A DNA stretch of 64,000 bases from Saprospiraceae bacterium (GCA_020627535.1 JAHDGU010000001.1:1-64000), one strand, 5' to 3'; positions 34,801-43,283 are shown, numbered from the stretch's first letter. The notes: a model not told the origin generated them from the sequence alone. Numbers and translations are program-made.

Positions 34801-36846
34801 AATGTGGAGGAGGATGTAGAGTATATGTTTGGCGCCTGGGTGACCAATATTTCCATATTTAGCTTGGCGGACTTCGCTTTTACGATAGATGGAGAGCAAA
34901 TCGGAGGGATTCGCACCACTGATCAAGAACCCTGCGAGTGGGTGGAGTACATGGATTTTTGGCTGGCAGACCGCACGGGTGAAGTGGAGTTTTGTATCAT
35001 CAATAAGACGGAAGAGTTTTTCCGCAATGAGATTGCGCTGGATGATATTTATTTTGGAAATTTCATGGATCGTCCTGAAGTGGAAGACTGTCATGCTCTT
35101 GCTGAAATTTTTGTAGAAGGGCAAGATGATTGCAGCGATGTGACGGAGATTCGCTATGAGCTTGACTTATTCGATGATGGTACTATCGATGTGACAAACT
35201 TCTCACCCGATGCGACAGGAGAATATCCCATTGGTCGCCACAAGTTTACCTGGTATGCCAGTGATGGGTGTGGTAATGTCAGCACACGAGAGCAGTTTTT
35301 GGAAGTTCTTGATTGTCAGGCACCAAGTCCCAAGTGTCTATCTGGAATTGTCACGGTCATCATGGAGTCTACCGGTGATACGGAAATATGGGCGAGTGAT
35401 TTTGATGCGGGTAGCGATGACCTCTGCAGTGATCACGTGAGCATTAGTTTTTCTTCAGATGTAGAAGATCGCGTGCGCACATTTACCTGCGATGATATTG
35501 GGTTCCAAGAGATAGAGGTGTGGGTTACAGATATTTATGGTAACCAAGATTTTTGCAGGACCAACATCATTGTGCAGGATAACAATAATGTCTGTGATGG
35601 TCTTACGGGAGATATCAGTGGTATCCTAGCGACACCATCAGGTGAGCTCATGCAAGACGTTCAAGTTACTCTGGAAAGAGATCTTGAAGAAATAGCTCAG
35701 ACATTTACTGCTGACGATGGTAGCTATCTATTTGAGGCATTGGCATTCGCTGCAAATTATAGTGTGGAGCCTTTCAAAAATGATGATGTCGACAATGGTG
35801 TCTCCACACATGATCTGGTTACCATACAAAAGCATATCTTGGGAGACATTCCATTTGATGATGTGTGGGACTTTATTGCTGCCGATGCCAACAATAATGA
35901 GGCTGTCTCAGCACTAGATATCGTGGATCTTAGAAAGATCTTACTCGGAGATACAGACGAGCTTCCAGATAATACAAGCTGGAGATTCATCAGAGAGGAC
36001 CAAACCTTTGCTGATATGTCACAACCATGGCCATTGCAAGAGAGATATACCTTTGATGGTTTTGATGAGGCACAGAGTCAGTTTAATAATTTCGTCGCGG
36101 TCAAGGTCGGTGATCTCACTGGTGATGCAAGCACCGATGGCTACCTGAATACCACTGATAGAGATGCGACTTTGCCTCTTGCTCTCTTGCTCGATGATCA
36201 CATACTGGAGGAAGGTCAAGTGGTAGACTTGATCTTTGCTATAGACGCATTGAGCGATTTGGAATCGATTCAAATGGGCTTGGCTTGGGATGCTGAGAGC
36301 CTCCAGTACATGGAGTTTTCGTCAGAGGTATTTACTCGTGAAAACATTGGTCTCAGTGCAATTCAAGGTGGAGAATTGCGCGTGAGCTGGTACGATCTCA
36401 ATGGAGTAGATGAGTCGCAGTTGATGAGCGTAAGATTCAGAGCATTGACCAATCTGACCTCACTTCAAGATGTCATCTATATTGCAGAAGATGTTCTCTC
36501 CTCAGAGGTGATTGGATATGACGGGCAAGAGTATCTGCCAGAGCTCTCATGGAAACAGTCGGAGAAAGTATCAGGTGATTTGAACATATACCAAAATCAG
36601 CCGAATCCTTTCGTCTCGCAAACAATCATACCGATCGAACTTTCGGCGTCCAGCGATGTCACTCTGAATATCTTCAACGCTCAGAATCAAATGATCAAAA
36701 CTCAGCAAATGAGTCTTGAAGCAGGACGGCATCAGTGGACTATTGAATCGTCGGACCTAAGTGGACCTGGCGTATATCACTACACATTAACCATCGATGG
36801 GGATAAAGTAATTCACTCTCCAGGAAAGATGATCTTGATCAAGTAA
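31882..36846 (+). CDS. Giant secreted protein with dockerin-like, cohesin-like and type IX sorting domains
   Basis: 1654 aa, with a leader peptide (WLCCVFFIGVFCTTQTLSA) and a long run of cysteine-containing beta modules resembling HYR/Ig-like repeats (CSDSLFIERIDRLWTI, VEDKLPPFIICPPDITVACD). A MAM/CBM-like module follows at about 900-1060 (VNGSFESGLTGFDTEY, EIALDDIYFG). After a carboxypeptidase-regulatory-like domain come two dockerin F-hands (about 1301-1360): DVDNGVSTHDLVTIQKHILG and DANNNEAVSALDIVDLRKIL. A cohesin-like beta-sandwich (about 1430-1550; VDLIFAIDALSDLESIQMGL) precedes the T9SS type A end (YQNQPNPFVSQTIIPIEL, GVYHYTLTIDGDKV). It is a surface adhesin or scaffold candidate; substrate unknown. 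Confidence 0.82.
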   Translation: MNVNCNLQQWLCCVFFIGVFCTTQTLSANCDSTELSVICEDVTIDLDGESVWVLDPFDVHLMTSSDTLITDYRLDRDSFFCEDFGTAQEVMLTVEDICGNSASCSAQVTFINAPQLQVDCMDDVQVYLNPGQCGRFVNFEFDIDNPCGDSVTVVQTDATGLVSGDFFGVGLNVLSFEFYNTMGDTASCSFSVEMIEFESGQTEMSCNDRVNISLNSYCEALITADFLLEGNIYRCYDDYQVIVSEERNGPAIPGSPLVTEVYLNDTLYVNVCDPESGNCCWGTILIEDKIIPPLSCEDITVDCGDDVSPDGLGSYPQFIDGDICADTTMSYEDDVIHLGCSDSLFIERIDRLWTIRKANGAQSSCLQQIFITKGDPDSISLPPHYDNVEEPAFHCGNIADWPINNDGYRIPPLEVTGIVSADCPNLFPSHRDHIVPLCGGAYKIIREWSIFDHCEVRIVSRPQVILVENSPLELNFPSDSISIGTEPWMCLANYLLPYPEVTDLCVVNGEYHFRAINPGIDVNMTSDFIQLSNIPLGDNLVMIEVTDACGRRDTTEIVIWVDDDDVPTAIADLNTKVSLGVDGTAKVYAESFDDGSIDNCGVDSFEVRRVVRGDCGDGVNDGIEFGPYVEFCCADIGAMIQVELRVYDAAGNFNSVMVNAMVEDKLPPFIICPPDITVACDFAFPDDALADVTDGTFGRVVTHPDSVKDVMVFGHGHPDFADDHVWGSDGLVIENCDINIDLISIKQINCGRGYIKRRFIATDANGLTSECTQTITFDEFDPFDESHITWPYDPTLMDVCIEDVMTDPDVAGKPSYIGDVCSEILMSYEDEIFTQDPSSCIKILRTWKILDWCQHDPVTGEGIWTNQQIIKISNTVPPTIFDAPDITVCNVMPDPGGNQVVNGSFESGLTGFDTEYLNNQTTIFEEGTYAITDNAEAVNGNYRPCGDHTTGSGQYMAINGDTILDKKLWCTTVNVEEDVEYMFGAWVTNISIFSLADFAFTIDGEQIGGIRTTDQEPCEWVEYMDFWLADRTGEVEFCIINKTEEFFRNEIALDDIYFGNFMDRPEVEDCHALAEIFVEGQDDCSDVTEIRYELDLFDDGTIDVTNFSPDATGEYPIGRHKFTWYASDGCGNVSTREQFLEVLDCQAPSPKCLSGIVTVIMESTGDTEIWASDFDAGSDDLCSDHVSISFSSDVEDRVRTFTCDDIGFQEIEVWVTDIYGNQDFCRTNIIVQDNNNVCDGLTGDISGILATPSGELMQDVQVTLERDLEEIAQTFTADDGSYLFEALAFAANYSVEPFKNDDVDNGVSTHDLVTIQKHILGDIPFDDVWDFIAADANNNEAVSALDIVDLRKILLGDTDELPDNTSWRFIREDQTFADMSQPWPLQERYTFDGFDEAQSQFNNFVAVKVGDLTGDASTDGYLNTTDRDATLPLALLLDDHILEEGQVVDLIFAIDALSDLESIQMGLAWDAESLQYMEFSSEVFTRENIGLSAIQGGELRVSWYDLNGVDESQLMSVRFRALTNLTSLQDVIYIAEDVLSSEVIGYDGQEYLPELSWKQSEKVSGDLNIYQNQPNPFVSQTIIPIELSASSDVTLNIFNAQNQMIKTQQMSLEAGRHQWTIESSDLSGPGVYHYTLTIDGDKVIHSPGKMILIK

Positions 36847-36874
36847 TTCCTCGATTCGACTATAAATACGGGTA

Positions 36875-36905
36875 AGCCATCGCCATCTGGCGGTGGCTTT
36901 TTTTA
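36875..36905 (+). terminator. Intrinsic terminator after the 1654-aa gene
   Basis: Stem AGCCATCGCC (36875-36884) with GGCGGTGGCT (36889-36898), one G-T pair, loop ATCT, then a run of seven T. It lies between convergent genes. Confidence 0.88.
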
Positions 36906-38096
36906 TTTTTCAAAAAATCCTACACTACCGCCCACCCATGTTTTATTGCGGTTGTACTTCACACCGATCATCTCTCCTTTGCTCATTCTTGCCAGGTTGT
37001 TGACGAGTCTTGGCTTGAGCTCATTTTCTTCCCAAATCATGAGCATTCTGATCTCACACTTCACCATGCCATCTGGGCTCGAAATCACGGGTGAATAGCT
37101 GACTTTTTCTTGAAGAATAAAGTTTTCTGGATTTTTGATAGCTTGGAGGTGTGCTTCTTTGACATTGAAGATCACACCCGCACCGCTAAAGGAGTAAAGT
37201 GGCTTGAGGACAAATTGCTCGAGATCTGAGGGACTACCACTAAAATTGCTTAAGCGGATGGTCTTGGGTACATATTTTGAATCAAGTAGCTCGAGTGTGT
37301 TCTTGCTGATTCTGAAAAACCAATTGGGATGACCGACCCAATGGGCATTAACCTCTTCTGTAAAATAAAATTGACGCTGAATATCCTTGCGTCCGACGAG
37401 CTCGTCAAAAATGACACGATTGTAAATGCGCTCGATTCTTACTTTGTCTCCATTCTCATCGATATAGTAGGCATCATTCCCTTCTTTGATGACTTCACTG
37501 ACGCATAGTACTTTGATGCCAAGGATATCTCTCGTGGCCCAGTAGTCGATCTGTGTGGGCTGCTTTTCTGGTTCAATTTCTAGGAGTACCGTATTTTTTG
37601 GGTCAGCATCTCCAACGATGACTTTCCTGAGAAGCTTGATATATTGGTCGCTATCTAGTCCTCCGAAGAGATGAGTCACCGTATCAGGCACATCAAAGTA
37701 CTTACGATACATGCGCGCTACTAGATCCTGATAGAAGTACAGGGTTGGGAATCCTTGTAGTTCAATGAGCTTCGGTTCCAGGGTGCCATCATCCAATTCA
37801 CAGATCCCAAAATCTAATTGTAAGAATACGTTGTGATCGGGTTCATTGGGCACAGTGTATTCAGGGCGTAGTGCGTTGGCAGATTTTTGACGGAAGTCGT
37901 CTGCACAGAGTACTTCGCAGATTTCGTCACAGGCCTGCAAGATCTTGGACTTGAGATCTTTTCCTACAAAGACTGGAGACTCGGATATTCGAAATGGTGG
38001 CACATGGTTGTGCGCTCTTGATATTTCCTCGAGAAATTGCTGGTATTTCTCTTCAGAGAAAGATTGATTATATGCCTGTCGGATATGATTAATCAT
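36903..38096 (-). CDS. ATP-grasp-like ligase, first of a four-gene biosynthetic operon (last in order)
   Basis: A 397-aa protein. The C-terminal two thirds read like an ATP-grasp fold: a phosphate-binding VLKPLYSFSGAGVIF (Lys and Gly-rich loop, about 290-305), FILQEKVSYSPVI (adenine-side strand), CEIRMLMIWEENELKP and LVNNLARMSKGEMIG near the metal site. The N-terminal part contains FLQLDFGICELDDGTLEPKL, IELQGFPTLYFYQ and ERIYNRVIFDEL, recalling the substrate region of glutathionylspermidine-synthase-like ligases. It probably joins a carboxylate and an amine using ATP. Its start overlaps the amidotransferase gene by eight bases. Precise substrates cannot be inferred. I know no characterised homologue with this gene order. 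Confidence 0.7.
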   Translation of the reverse strand: MINHIRQAYNQSFSEEKYQQFLEEISRAHNHVPPFRISESPVFVGKDLKSKILQACDEICEVLCADDFRQKSANALRPEYTVPNEPDHNVFLQLDFGICELDDGTLEPKLIELQGFPTLYFYQDLVARMYRKYFDVPDTVTHLFGGLDSDQYIKLLRKVIVGDADPKNTVLLEIEPEKQPTQIDYWATRDILGIKVLCVSEVIKEGNDAYYIDENGDKVRIERIYNRVIFDELVGRKDIQRQFYFTEEVNAHWVGHPNWFFRISKNTLELLDSKYVPKTIRLSNFSGSPSDLEQFVLKPLYSFSGAGVIFNVKEAHLQAIKNPENFILQEKVSYSPVISSPDGMVKCEIRMLMIWEENELKPRLVNNLARMSKGEMIGVKYNRNKTWVGGSVGFFEK

Positions 38097-38910
38097 GGAT
38101 GATCTCTTCGAGTTTTCTCTGAAGATTTATTTTTTCGATACTCGCATTGAGCCAGCTCGGCAAGATTGTCTTGTAGGTCTTGATCAAGCCATCCTTGTCA
38201 TCAAGTTTGGCGATATCTTGTAGATATTTTTCTTCACCTCTTTTCTGGATGAATACTTGTTTTTTGTCTTCTTTGCTAAAGTGATATTTCATACCTGCTG
38301 GATCGGCTTCAGGATGAAATTGTGTGCCAATCCACTCTTCACTAAATCTCATCGCCATGATAGCTCTTTCAAGCGGCACATGATCTCTGATCTTTTCCAA
38401 AGCCAGTATTTTGCAGTGAAGGTTTTCTAGACGCTTCTCATTTTTTTCGATGACTTGCCACTTGCGAAAATCAGCGATGTCAAATGGGTTGCTCAAACCT
38501 TGAAAGATTCTTTCCTTCTCACCTTCCTCTGTCATATGGACAGGATACACACCAAAAGACTCTTTGTTTCTTAAGACAAGTGCAGCCAATCCTAGATGAT
38601 TTGCGATCATCTGGAAGCTGTGACAGATGAAAAAAGCATACTTCTTTTGATCTGATCGTTCATTGTGTTGCCAAAGACGATCCATCAAGTTGTAGTAAGC
38701 ACGATCCCATAGGCCGTCTCCCTCGAGGGGGCTCCCTGGTCCTCCGCTAGAGAGATATAAATCATACTCAAGACCCGGTACTTCACACTTGTTTCTTACT
38801 TCGTACCTATCTACTTGTATCTGGCTATATCGGTCGAGGATCGCAAGGATATTGGGTATACCAAGACCCTGCTCTCCGTCATACATGTCTAGTAGCGCTA
38901 GTCTGATCAC
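38089..38910 (-). CDS. Class I glutamine amidotransferase (GATase1)
   Basis: A 273-aa free-standing GATase1. The nucleophile elbow is FFICHSFQM with Cys96, and the paired His199 and Glu201 are in GTQFHPEAD, so the triad is intact. An oxyanion-type SSGGPGSP segment lies at about 54-61. After the catalytic domain there is a lysine-rich C-terminal tail (about 215-273) that is not part of GuaA, CarA or TrpG. It lacks a synthase partner domain. Within this operon it could release ammonia from glutamine for an amide made by one of the ATP-grasp enzymes, or act as a gamma-glutamyl hydrolase. It sits 7 bases after one ATP-grasp gene and overlaps the other. Confidence 0.8.
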   Translation of the reverse strand: MIRLALLDMYDGEQGLGIPNILAILDRYSQIQVDRYEVRNKCEVPGLEYDLYLSSGGPGSPLEGDGLWDRAYYNLMDRLWQHNERSDQKKYAFFICHSFQMIANHLGLAALVLRNKESFGVYPVHMTEEGEKERIFQGLSNPFDIADFRKWQVIEKNEKRLENLHCKILALEKIRDHVPLERAIMAMRFSEEWIGTQFHPEADPAGMKYHFSKEDKKQVFIQKRGEEKYLQDIAKLDDKDGLIKTYKTILPSWLNASIEKINLQRKLEEIIHD

Positions 38911-38917
38911 TTTGTAT

Positions 38918-39874
38918 TTATTTGGTGTTTTCTCCCTGAGTCGAGTTGATCATAAACTTTCCCCAAGTCATGTTGGGCTTCGTTTTTCGGTGAGCCTTGG
39001 CATATCTGATGGCCATGTCGGCTGCATTTTCTACGACCCATTCAAAGTTTTCTTCACCTACGCTATTGATGTCTGCATCAGGGGCGGGATTGCAAAAATC
39101 TATGGCATACGGGATTCCATCTCTTACAGCAAATTCTACCGTATTGAAGTCATACCCGAGTGCCTCACACAGAACCTTGGTATATTTTTCGATTTTGGCC
39201 AATAGTTTTTTGTCAGTCACTATGGGTTCTTGCAAATATCTGAGGTGGTGTGGATTGCGTGGTTCGTATGGCATCATGTGTACCTTGCCACCGAGATAGT
39301 AGTTGCGGAAGTAGGACTCAAACTCGATTTCTTCTTGGAGCATCATCACGAGAGTTCCTGTCTCGTTGTGTGCTTGAAACATCTGATCCATATTTTCTAT
39401 GCGGTATACACTTTTCCAACCACCGCCAGAGTGAGGTTTCATGTAGAGTGGGAATCCTCCAAGATAGTCTACGATCTTCTCCCAGTCAAGTGGAAATTTC
39501 AGATTTCTAAAAGATGTATCCTTTGTGTCGGGAGGCAACTGATTACTGGGCAGTAATACCGTCTTTGGTACAGGTACGCCGACTTTCTCTGCGAGGCAAT
39601 TATTAAAGAACTTTTCATCGGCACTCCACCAGAATGGATTATTGATTACATGAGTGCCTTGGAGAGCCGCATTCTTGAGATATGCTCGGTAAAATGGAAC
39701 ATCCTGTGATATGCGATCTATCAGTACTGCATAGTCGGTCGCCTTGCCTTGTATTACTTCGTCGACATGTGCAAGCTCGGCAGTGATGTTTTTAATCTTC
39801 TTACTGTTGACACGATCTACAAATGCTTGGGGAAATGTATTTTCTTGGCCAAAGAGGATTCCGATTTTTTTCAT
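38918..39874 (-). CDS. D-Ala-D-Ala-ligase-like ATP-grasp enzyme
   Basis: A 318-aa ATP-grasp protein starting MKKIGILFGQENTFPQAF. It has a preATP-grasp domain (about 1-110), an ATP-binding loop FPLYMKPHSGGGWKSVY, and MLQEEIEFESYFRNYYLG. The metal site is FNTVEFAVRDGIPYAIDFCN, which places a Glu, an Asp and an Asn in the expected spacing. It resembles RimK/D-Ala ligase relatives but has an unusual HMMPYEPRNPHHLRYL segment. The start overlaps the esterase stop by four bases (ATGA). It likely forms an amide or peptide bond on a small molecule. Confidence 0.78.
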   Translation of the reverse strand: MKKIGILFGQENTFPQAFVDRVNSKKIKNITAELAHVDEVIQGKATDYAVLIDRISQDVPFYRAYLKNAALQGTHVINNPFWWSADEKFFNNCLAEKVGVPVPKTVLLPSNQLPPDTKDTSFRNLKFPLDWEKIVDYLGGFPLYMKPHSGGGWKSVYRIENMDQMFQAHNETGTLVMMLQEEIEFESYFRNYYLGGKVHMMPYEPRNPHHLRYLQEPIVTDKKLLAKIEKYTKVLCEALGYDFNTVEFAVRDGIPYAIDFCNPAPDADINSVGEENFEWVVENAADMAIRYAKAHRKTKPNMTWGKFMINSTQGENTK

Positions 39875-40587
39875 AGCTGCTTACAGATTTCGTGAAGATA
39901 TTTTGGGAACATATGTCGCCATAGTGGCCAGTCGTGCGGACTGTCAGGAACCACATCTAGCCAGTGCTTTATTTGTTTCTTGTGAAGCATATCAGACAAT
40001 TGAAAGTTTGCCTCTTTGCAGATATCCCAGTCTGATGTGCCTAGGATGATGCCCATATTCCAGAGATGCTCGTTGTCATTGTCTGGAAGATAGTCAACAG
40101 GATTGTTGAAGTACACATTCTCGTCGTAGTATCCATCGAGAAATGACTTGATATCATAAGAGCCGCTCATGGATATCATGTAGTTCACCACATGGGGAAA
40201 TTTAAAGGCGAAGTTGCTTGCGGTGTAGCCGCCAAAGCTGCATCCTGCCACTCCGACCTTGCCAGAATGATGTTCTTGTCTCACGCGTTCTACGATCTCC
40301 ATGAGGATAAACTCGTCATAGGCGATATGATTCTTGACTCGTCGCTCGGGATGTATGTCTTTATTGTACCAGCTGTACTTGTTGACCCCATCAGGACAGA
40401 TGAGCTTGATCTGACCGCTTTCAATATAGGGTCGCGCACTTTCGATCAGGTAAAAGTCTTTGGCTTCAAAATAGCTTCCCAGGGTAGTGGGGAAGACCAG
40501 TATGGGCAGTCCACCATGACCAAAGACGAGCATCTCGATATCCATTTCGAGAATGGGGCTATACCATTTGAAATATTCTTCTTTCAA
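39871..40587 (-). CDS. Esterase of the alpha/beta hydrolase fold (esterase D/PF00756-like)
   Basis: A 238-aa cytoplasmic hydrolase. The nucleophile elbow is VAGCSFGGYTA with Ser117, acid candidates lie in GTSDWD (about 187-189), and His219 is in PDSPHDWPLW. No signal peptide is visible. It is the first gene of a four-gene minus-strand operon with two ATP-grasp ligases and a GATase, all overlapping or within 7 bases. This suggests release or transfer of an acyl or peptidyl intermediate. No promoter matching TAnnTTTG is obvious in the 99 bases upstream; TAGCTTTA is a near miss. Confidence 0.82.
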   Translation of the reverse strand: MKEEYFKWYSPILEMDIEMLVFGHGGLPILVFPTTLGSYFEAKDFYLIESARPYIESGQIKLICPDGVNKYSWYNKDIHPERRVKNHIAYDEFILMEIVERVRQEHHSGKVGVAGCSFGGYTASNFAFKFPHVVNYMISMSGSYDIKSFLDGYYDENVYFNNPVDYLPDNDNEHLWNMGIILGTSDWDICKEANFQLSDMLHKKQIKHWLDVVPDSPHDWPLWRHMFPKYLHEICKQL

Positions 40588-40686
40588 GGTTTGGAGCTTT
40601 AGTTTGTAAAGCTACGACCATTTGGTATCAAGGGCAGACATCGAGGGCTCTTCGCTCTGCGTGTTTTGTGGTCTCTATGGCTATAC

Positions 40687-41802
40687 CTACAGGAGTGTCA
40701 TCTGTCTTCTGACGACTTCTTTGACGTAGATATCAGCATTCTCCATCGAGTCAAGCATATTGCGCGCTAGGCTGCCTGATTCTAGGATTTTGACTGGTAT
40801 GGTGTCTGATACCTCTTTACTTGCAAGTTCAGATTTTGCGCAGACGATCCAGAGCTCTTTTTGATGTTTCTCGGCTTTCGCCAAAATGCTACTCAGCACT
40901 TTGCCATCCAAGCTTTGCCGGTCAAGCTTCCCTTCTCCAGTGATGACGAGGTTTGCCTCTGTGATGTGGTCGTCTAGGTTTTGTAGTTTGGCAATGTATT
41001 CACTGCCAGACTGAAGCCTTGCATTGAGAAAATACACTGCTCCAGCAGCAATTCCACCTGCAGCACCGCTTCCAGGTAGGTAAGGGATATCATTGCAGTC
41101 TTTGGTGAAAAATCTATTGGCAAACTCTACCGTCCAAGATTCTAGTAATTCCAAGCTTTCTGTGGTGCGCGCTTTTTGTGGCCCATAGACGACCGCAGCG
41201 CCATCTGGACCGTAAAGTGGGTTTTGTACATCGGTGAGAACCACAAAATCGATTTGATCCAATTTCTCAAGATTTTTGGGACCGCGGATACTTTGAATCT
41301 TATGAAGATTGGCTCCAGAACCACCTATTTCTTGTTGATCATTATCTAGGAAACGATAGCCAAGAGCTTCTGCCATTCCCGTGCCAAGATCATGACTGGC
41401 TGAGCCACCTACAAGCAGGTAGATGGTCTTGCAGTCTCTAGCGACAGCATCAGCTATTTGTTGTCCCATGCCGCGTGTAGAGCTATGATAGACAGATTTT
41501 TCTGACTCTTTGAGCTGAGCGATGCCACAAGTATCTGCCAGAGAGATGTAAGCGGTGTTCCCAGATATGAGGTAGTGCGATTTTCTTTTGCGCGAAAGCG
41601 CATCCAGATAGCTTCCAGAAATCTTGAATGCCGACATATGAGCTTTGATGATGTCAAGAGTACCATCTCCTCCATCAGCCATGTGCACGACTTCAACATC
41701 TGCACTTGGATCACAGGAGTTCACACCATTTTGGATAGCCTGGGAGAGCTCAGCACTGGTGAGACTTCCTTTGAATTTGTCGGGTGCTATCAATACTCTC
41801 AC
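40687..41802 (-). CDS. glxK: Glycerate kinase (GarK/GlxK type)
   Basis: Phosphorylates glycerate, usually to 2-phosphoglycerate in this family. It shows the family start VRVLIAPDKFKGSLTSAELSQ, then DGGDGTLDI, the GGSASHDLGTGMAEALGYRF block, and PGSGAAGGIAAGAVYF. The C-terminal VITGEGKLDRQSLDGKV is typical of TIGR00045. The frame is open to 41940, but the true start is GTG 41802. It overlaps the M32 stop codon by four bases (GTGA), and the conserved N-terminal strand begins there. That gives 371 aa, the family length. It is the last gene of the ung operon. Confidence 0.93.
   Translation of the reverse strand: MRVLIAPDKFKGSLTSAELSQAIQNGVNSCDPSADVEVVHMADGGDGTLDIIKAHMSAFKISGSYLDALSRKRKSHYLISGNTAYISLADTCGIAQLKESEKSVYHSSTRGMGQQIADAVARDCKTIYLLVGGSASHDLGTGMAEALGYRFLDNDQQEIGGSGANLHKIQSIRGPKNLEKLDQIDFVVLTDVQNPLYGPDGAAVVYGPQKARTTESLELLESWTVEFANRFFTKDCNDIPYLPGSGAAGGIAAGAVYFLNARLQSGSEYIAKLQNLDDHITEANLVITGEGKLDRQSLDGKVLSSILAKAEKHQKELWIVCAKSELASKEVSDTIPVKILESGSLARNMLDSMENADIYVKEVVRRQMTLL
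40873..40886 (-). repeat. Dispersed GNRA-hairpin motif, TTTTGGCGAAAGCC
   Basis: Exact minus-strand copy inside the glycerate kinase gene, read as ILAKAE. Confidence 0.8.
41586..41601 (+). repeat. Dispersed GNRA-hairpin motif, GCGC stem
   Basis: TTTTGCGCGAAAGCGC, antisense to ALSRK in glycerate kinase; identical over all 16 bases to the copy at 61861. Confidence 0.8.
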
Positions 41803-43283
41803 AGCTGATAGATTTCTGTATATTTCTTGGTGGCATAGTCCATGAAGTAGCTTGCATCGAGGCTGGATCCAGTGATTTCCTTGCACAAGTCGTCTGCACT
41901 GTAGTATTTGCCGTGATAATGGACTTTTTTCCTCAGCCAATCCAGGAGCGTGCTACAATTTCCTTTTGCCAGATCATTTTGTAGACCTGATATGTCTTGA
42001 TTCGCTTGCGCAAAAAACTGAGCAGCATACAGGCTCCCGAGAGTATAGGTAGGAAAATATCCAATGCTTCCATGTGCCCAATGCACATCCTGGAGTATTC
42101 CCTCTCCGTCGTGGCCAAAAGTCACATTGAGATATGAGGCGTATAAATCATTCCAAGCATCTCTCAGCTGAGACACATCTAGACCTCCTTTCATGATTTC
42201 CCTTTCTATCTCATAACGGATGATCACGTGAAAATGATAGTGGAGCTCGTCCGCTTCTGTGCGTATCTTATTCTTCTCAATCTTGTTGATTCCCCGATAA
42301 AAGTCCTGCAGTTTACAATCTTGAAATGCTGGGAATCTACCTTGTAGCTCGGGATAGTGAGCCTCCCAAAACGGAAGGGACCTACCGACATTATTTTCCC
42401 ATAGTCGACTTTGTGATTCGTGGATACTCAGAGATATCGCTTGGCCGAGTGGTAATCCATATTGATCGTGAGGCAATCCTTGCTCATAGAGAGCATGTCC
42501 ACCTTCATGAATGGTTGACCAAAGCATGTAGGCGAAGTTTTTCTCGTCCACTCTTGTCGTCACTCTTTGGTCTCCAGGACCAAAGGATATGGAAAAAGGG
42601 TGCGCGCTTTCATCTTGTCGACCAGCTTCCATATCATATCCGATCGCCTTCAGGATATACTCTCCAAAAAGTAGTTGCTTGTCTGAGGAAAATTGGCCGG
42701 ATAGAAAATGGTCATTGACCTGCTGAGCTCGGCTAATTTTTGAGATGAGTTCTTTCAGATCTTTTTTGAGAGGATCAAAGACTTGATCAACTTGATCGAC
42801 AGTCAAGTCAGGCTCATAGAGATCCAGCATGGCATCGTAGGGGTGATCAGTATATCCCAAGATTTCCGCTTCTTCTCTGACCATATCGATCAGTCCCTCT
42901 AGTGGTTTCTGGAAGATTTTAAAATCTCGTTCTTTTCTAGCTTCTAGCCATGCTTGAAAGCACTCTGATATTTTCTGAGATTTTTTCTGGACAAACTCTT
43001 GGGTGAATTTCGTGGCCAGCCTGTAATCCTTCAAGCTCAATGAGACATTCCGTTTTTGGTATTGATCGAGTTGGTCGTCCTCGATCAAGTCTTGAAGTAG
43101 CTCACCATATTCTTTATTGGTTGAAAGTTGATGTATCAGCCCGGAGAGCGTAGCTTTTTGTCTTGCTCGTGTGTTCGCGCCTTTTGGCGGAAGCTTCGTT
43201 TCTTGATCCCAAGCCAATACAGCTCCGATATGTGCGAGATCTGCAATTTTTTGTGACTGCTCTATGTAACTCTTATAACTCAT
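41799..43283 (-). CDS. M32 family metallocarboxypeptidase (Taq type)
   Basis: A cytoplasmic zinc carboxypeptidase of 494 aa that removes C-terminal residues with broad specificity. The zinc site is HEGGH at 259-263, with the third-ligand Glu in SIHESQSRLWENNVG. The M32-specific DQETKLPPKGANTRA is near the N-terminus, and SFGPGDQRVTTRVDEKNF comes before the zinc site. The predicted fold is almost entirely helical. Four-base overlaps with both DUF423 upstream (ATGA) and glycerate kinase downstream (GTGA) indicate one operon. Confidence 0.94.
   Translation of the reverse strand: MSYKSYIEQSQKIADLAHIGAVLAWDQETKLPPKGANTRARQKATLSGLIHQLSTNKEYGELLQDLIEDDQLDQYQKRNVSLSLKDYRLATKFTQEFVQKKSQKISECFQAWLEARKERDFKIFQKPLEGLIDMVREEAEILGYTDHPYDAMLDLYEPDLTVDQVDQVFDPLKKDLKELISKISRAQQVNDHFLSGQFSSDKQLLFGEYILKAIGYDMEAGRQDESAHPFSISFGPGDQRVTTRVDEKNFAYMLWSTIHEGGHALYEQGLPHDQYGLPLGQAISLSIHESQSRLWENNVGRSLPFWEAHYPELQGRFPAFQDCKLQDFYRGINKIEKNKIRTEADELHYHFHVIIRYEIEREIMKGGLDVSQLRDAWNDLYASYLNVTFGHDGEGILQDVHWAHGSIGYFPTYTLGSLYAAQFFAQANQDISGLQNDLAKGNCSTLLDWLRKKVHYHGKYYSADDLCKEITGSSLDASYFMDYATKKYTEIYQL
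42001..42015 (-). repeat. GNRA-hairpin variant with GCAA loop
   Basis: Minus strand TTTTGCGCAAGCGAA inside the M32 gene (FAQAN). The 16 bases 42000-42015 are identical to 60690-60705. Confidence 0.6.
43182..43195 (+). repeat. GNRA-hairpin variant with GGAA loop
   Basis: TTTTGGCGGAAGCT, loop GGAA, antisense to LPPKG in the M32 carboxypeptidase. Confidence 0.5.

Noticed and set aside
40687-41940. Longer glycerate kinase beginning at 41940
   Set aside because: The first 46 residues are translated from inside the M32 gene and lack similarity. GTG 41802 gives the conserved N-terminus and a four-base overlap.
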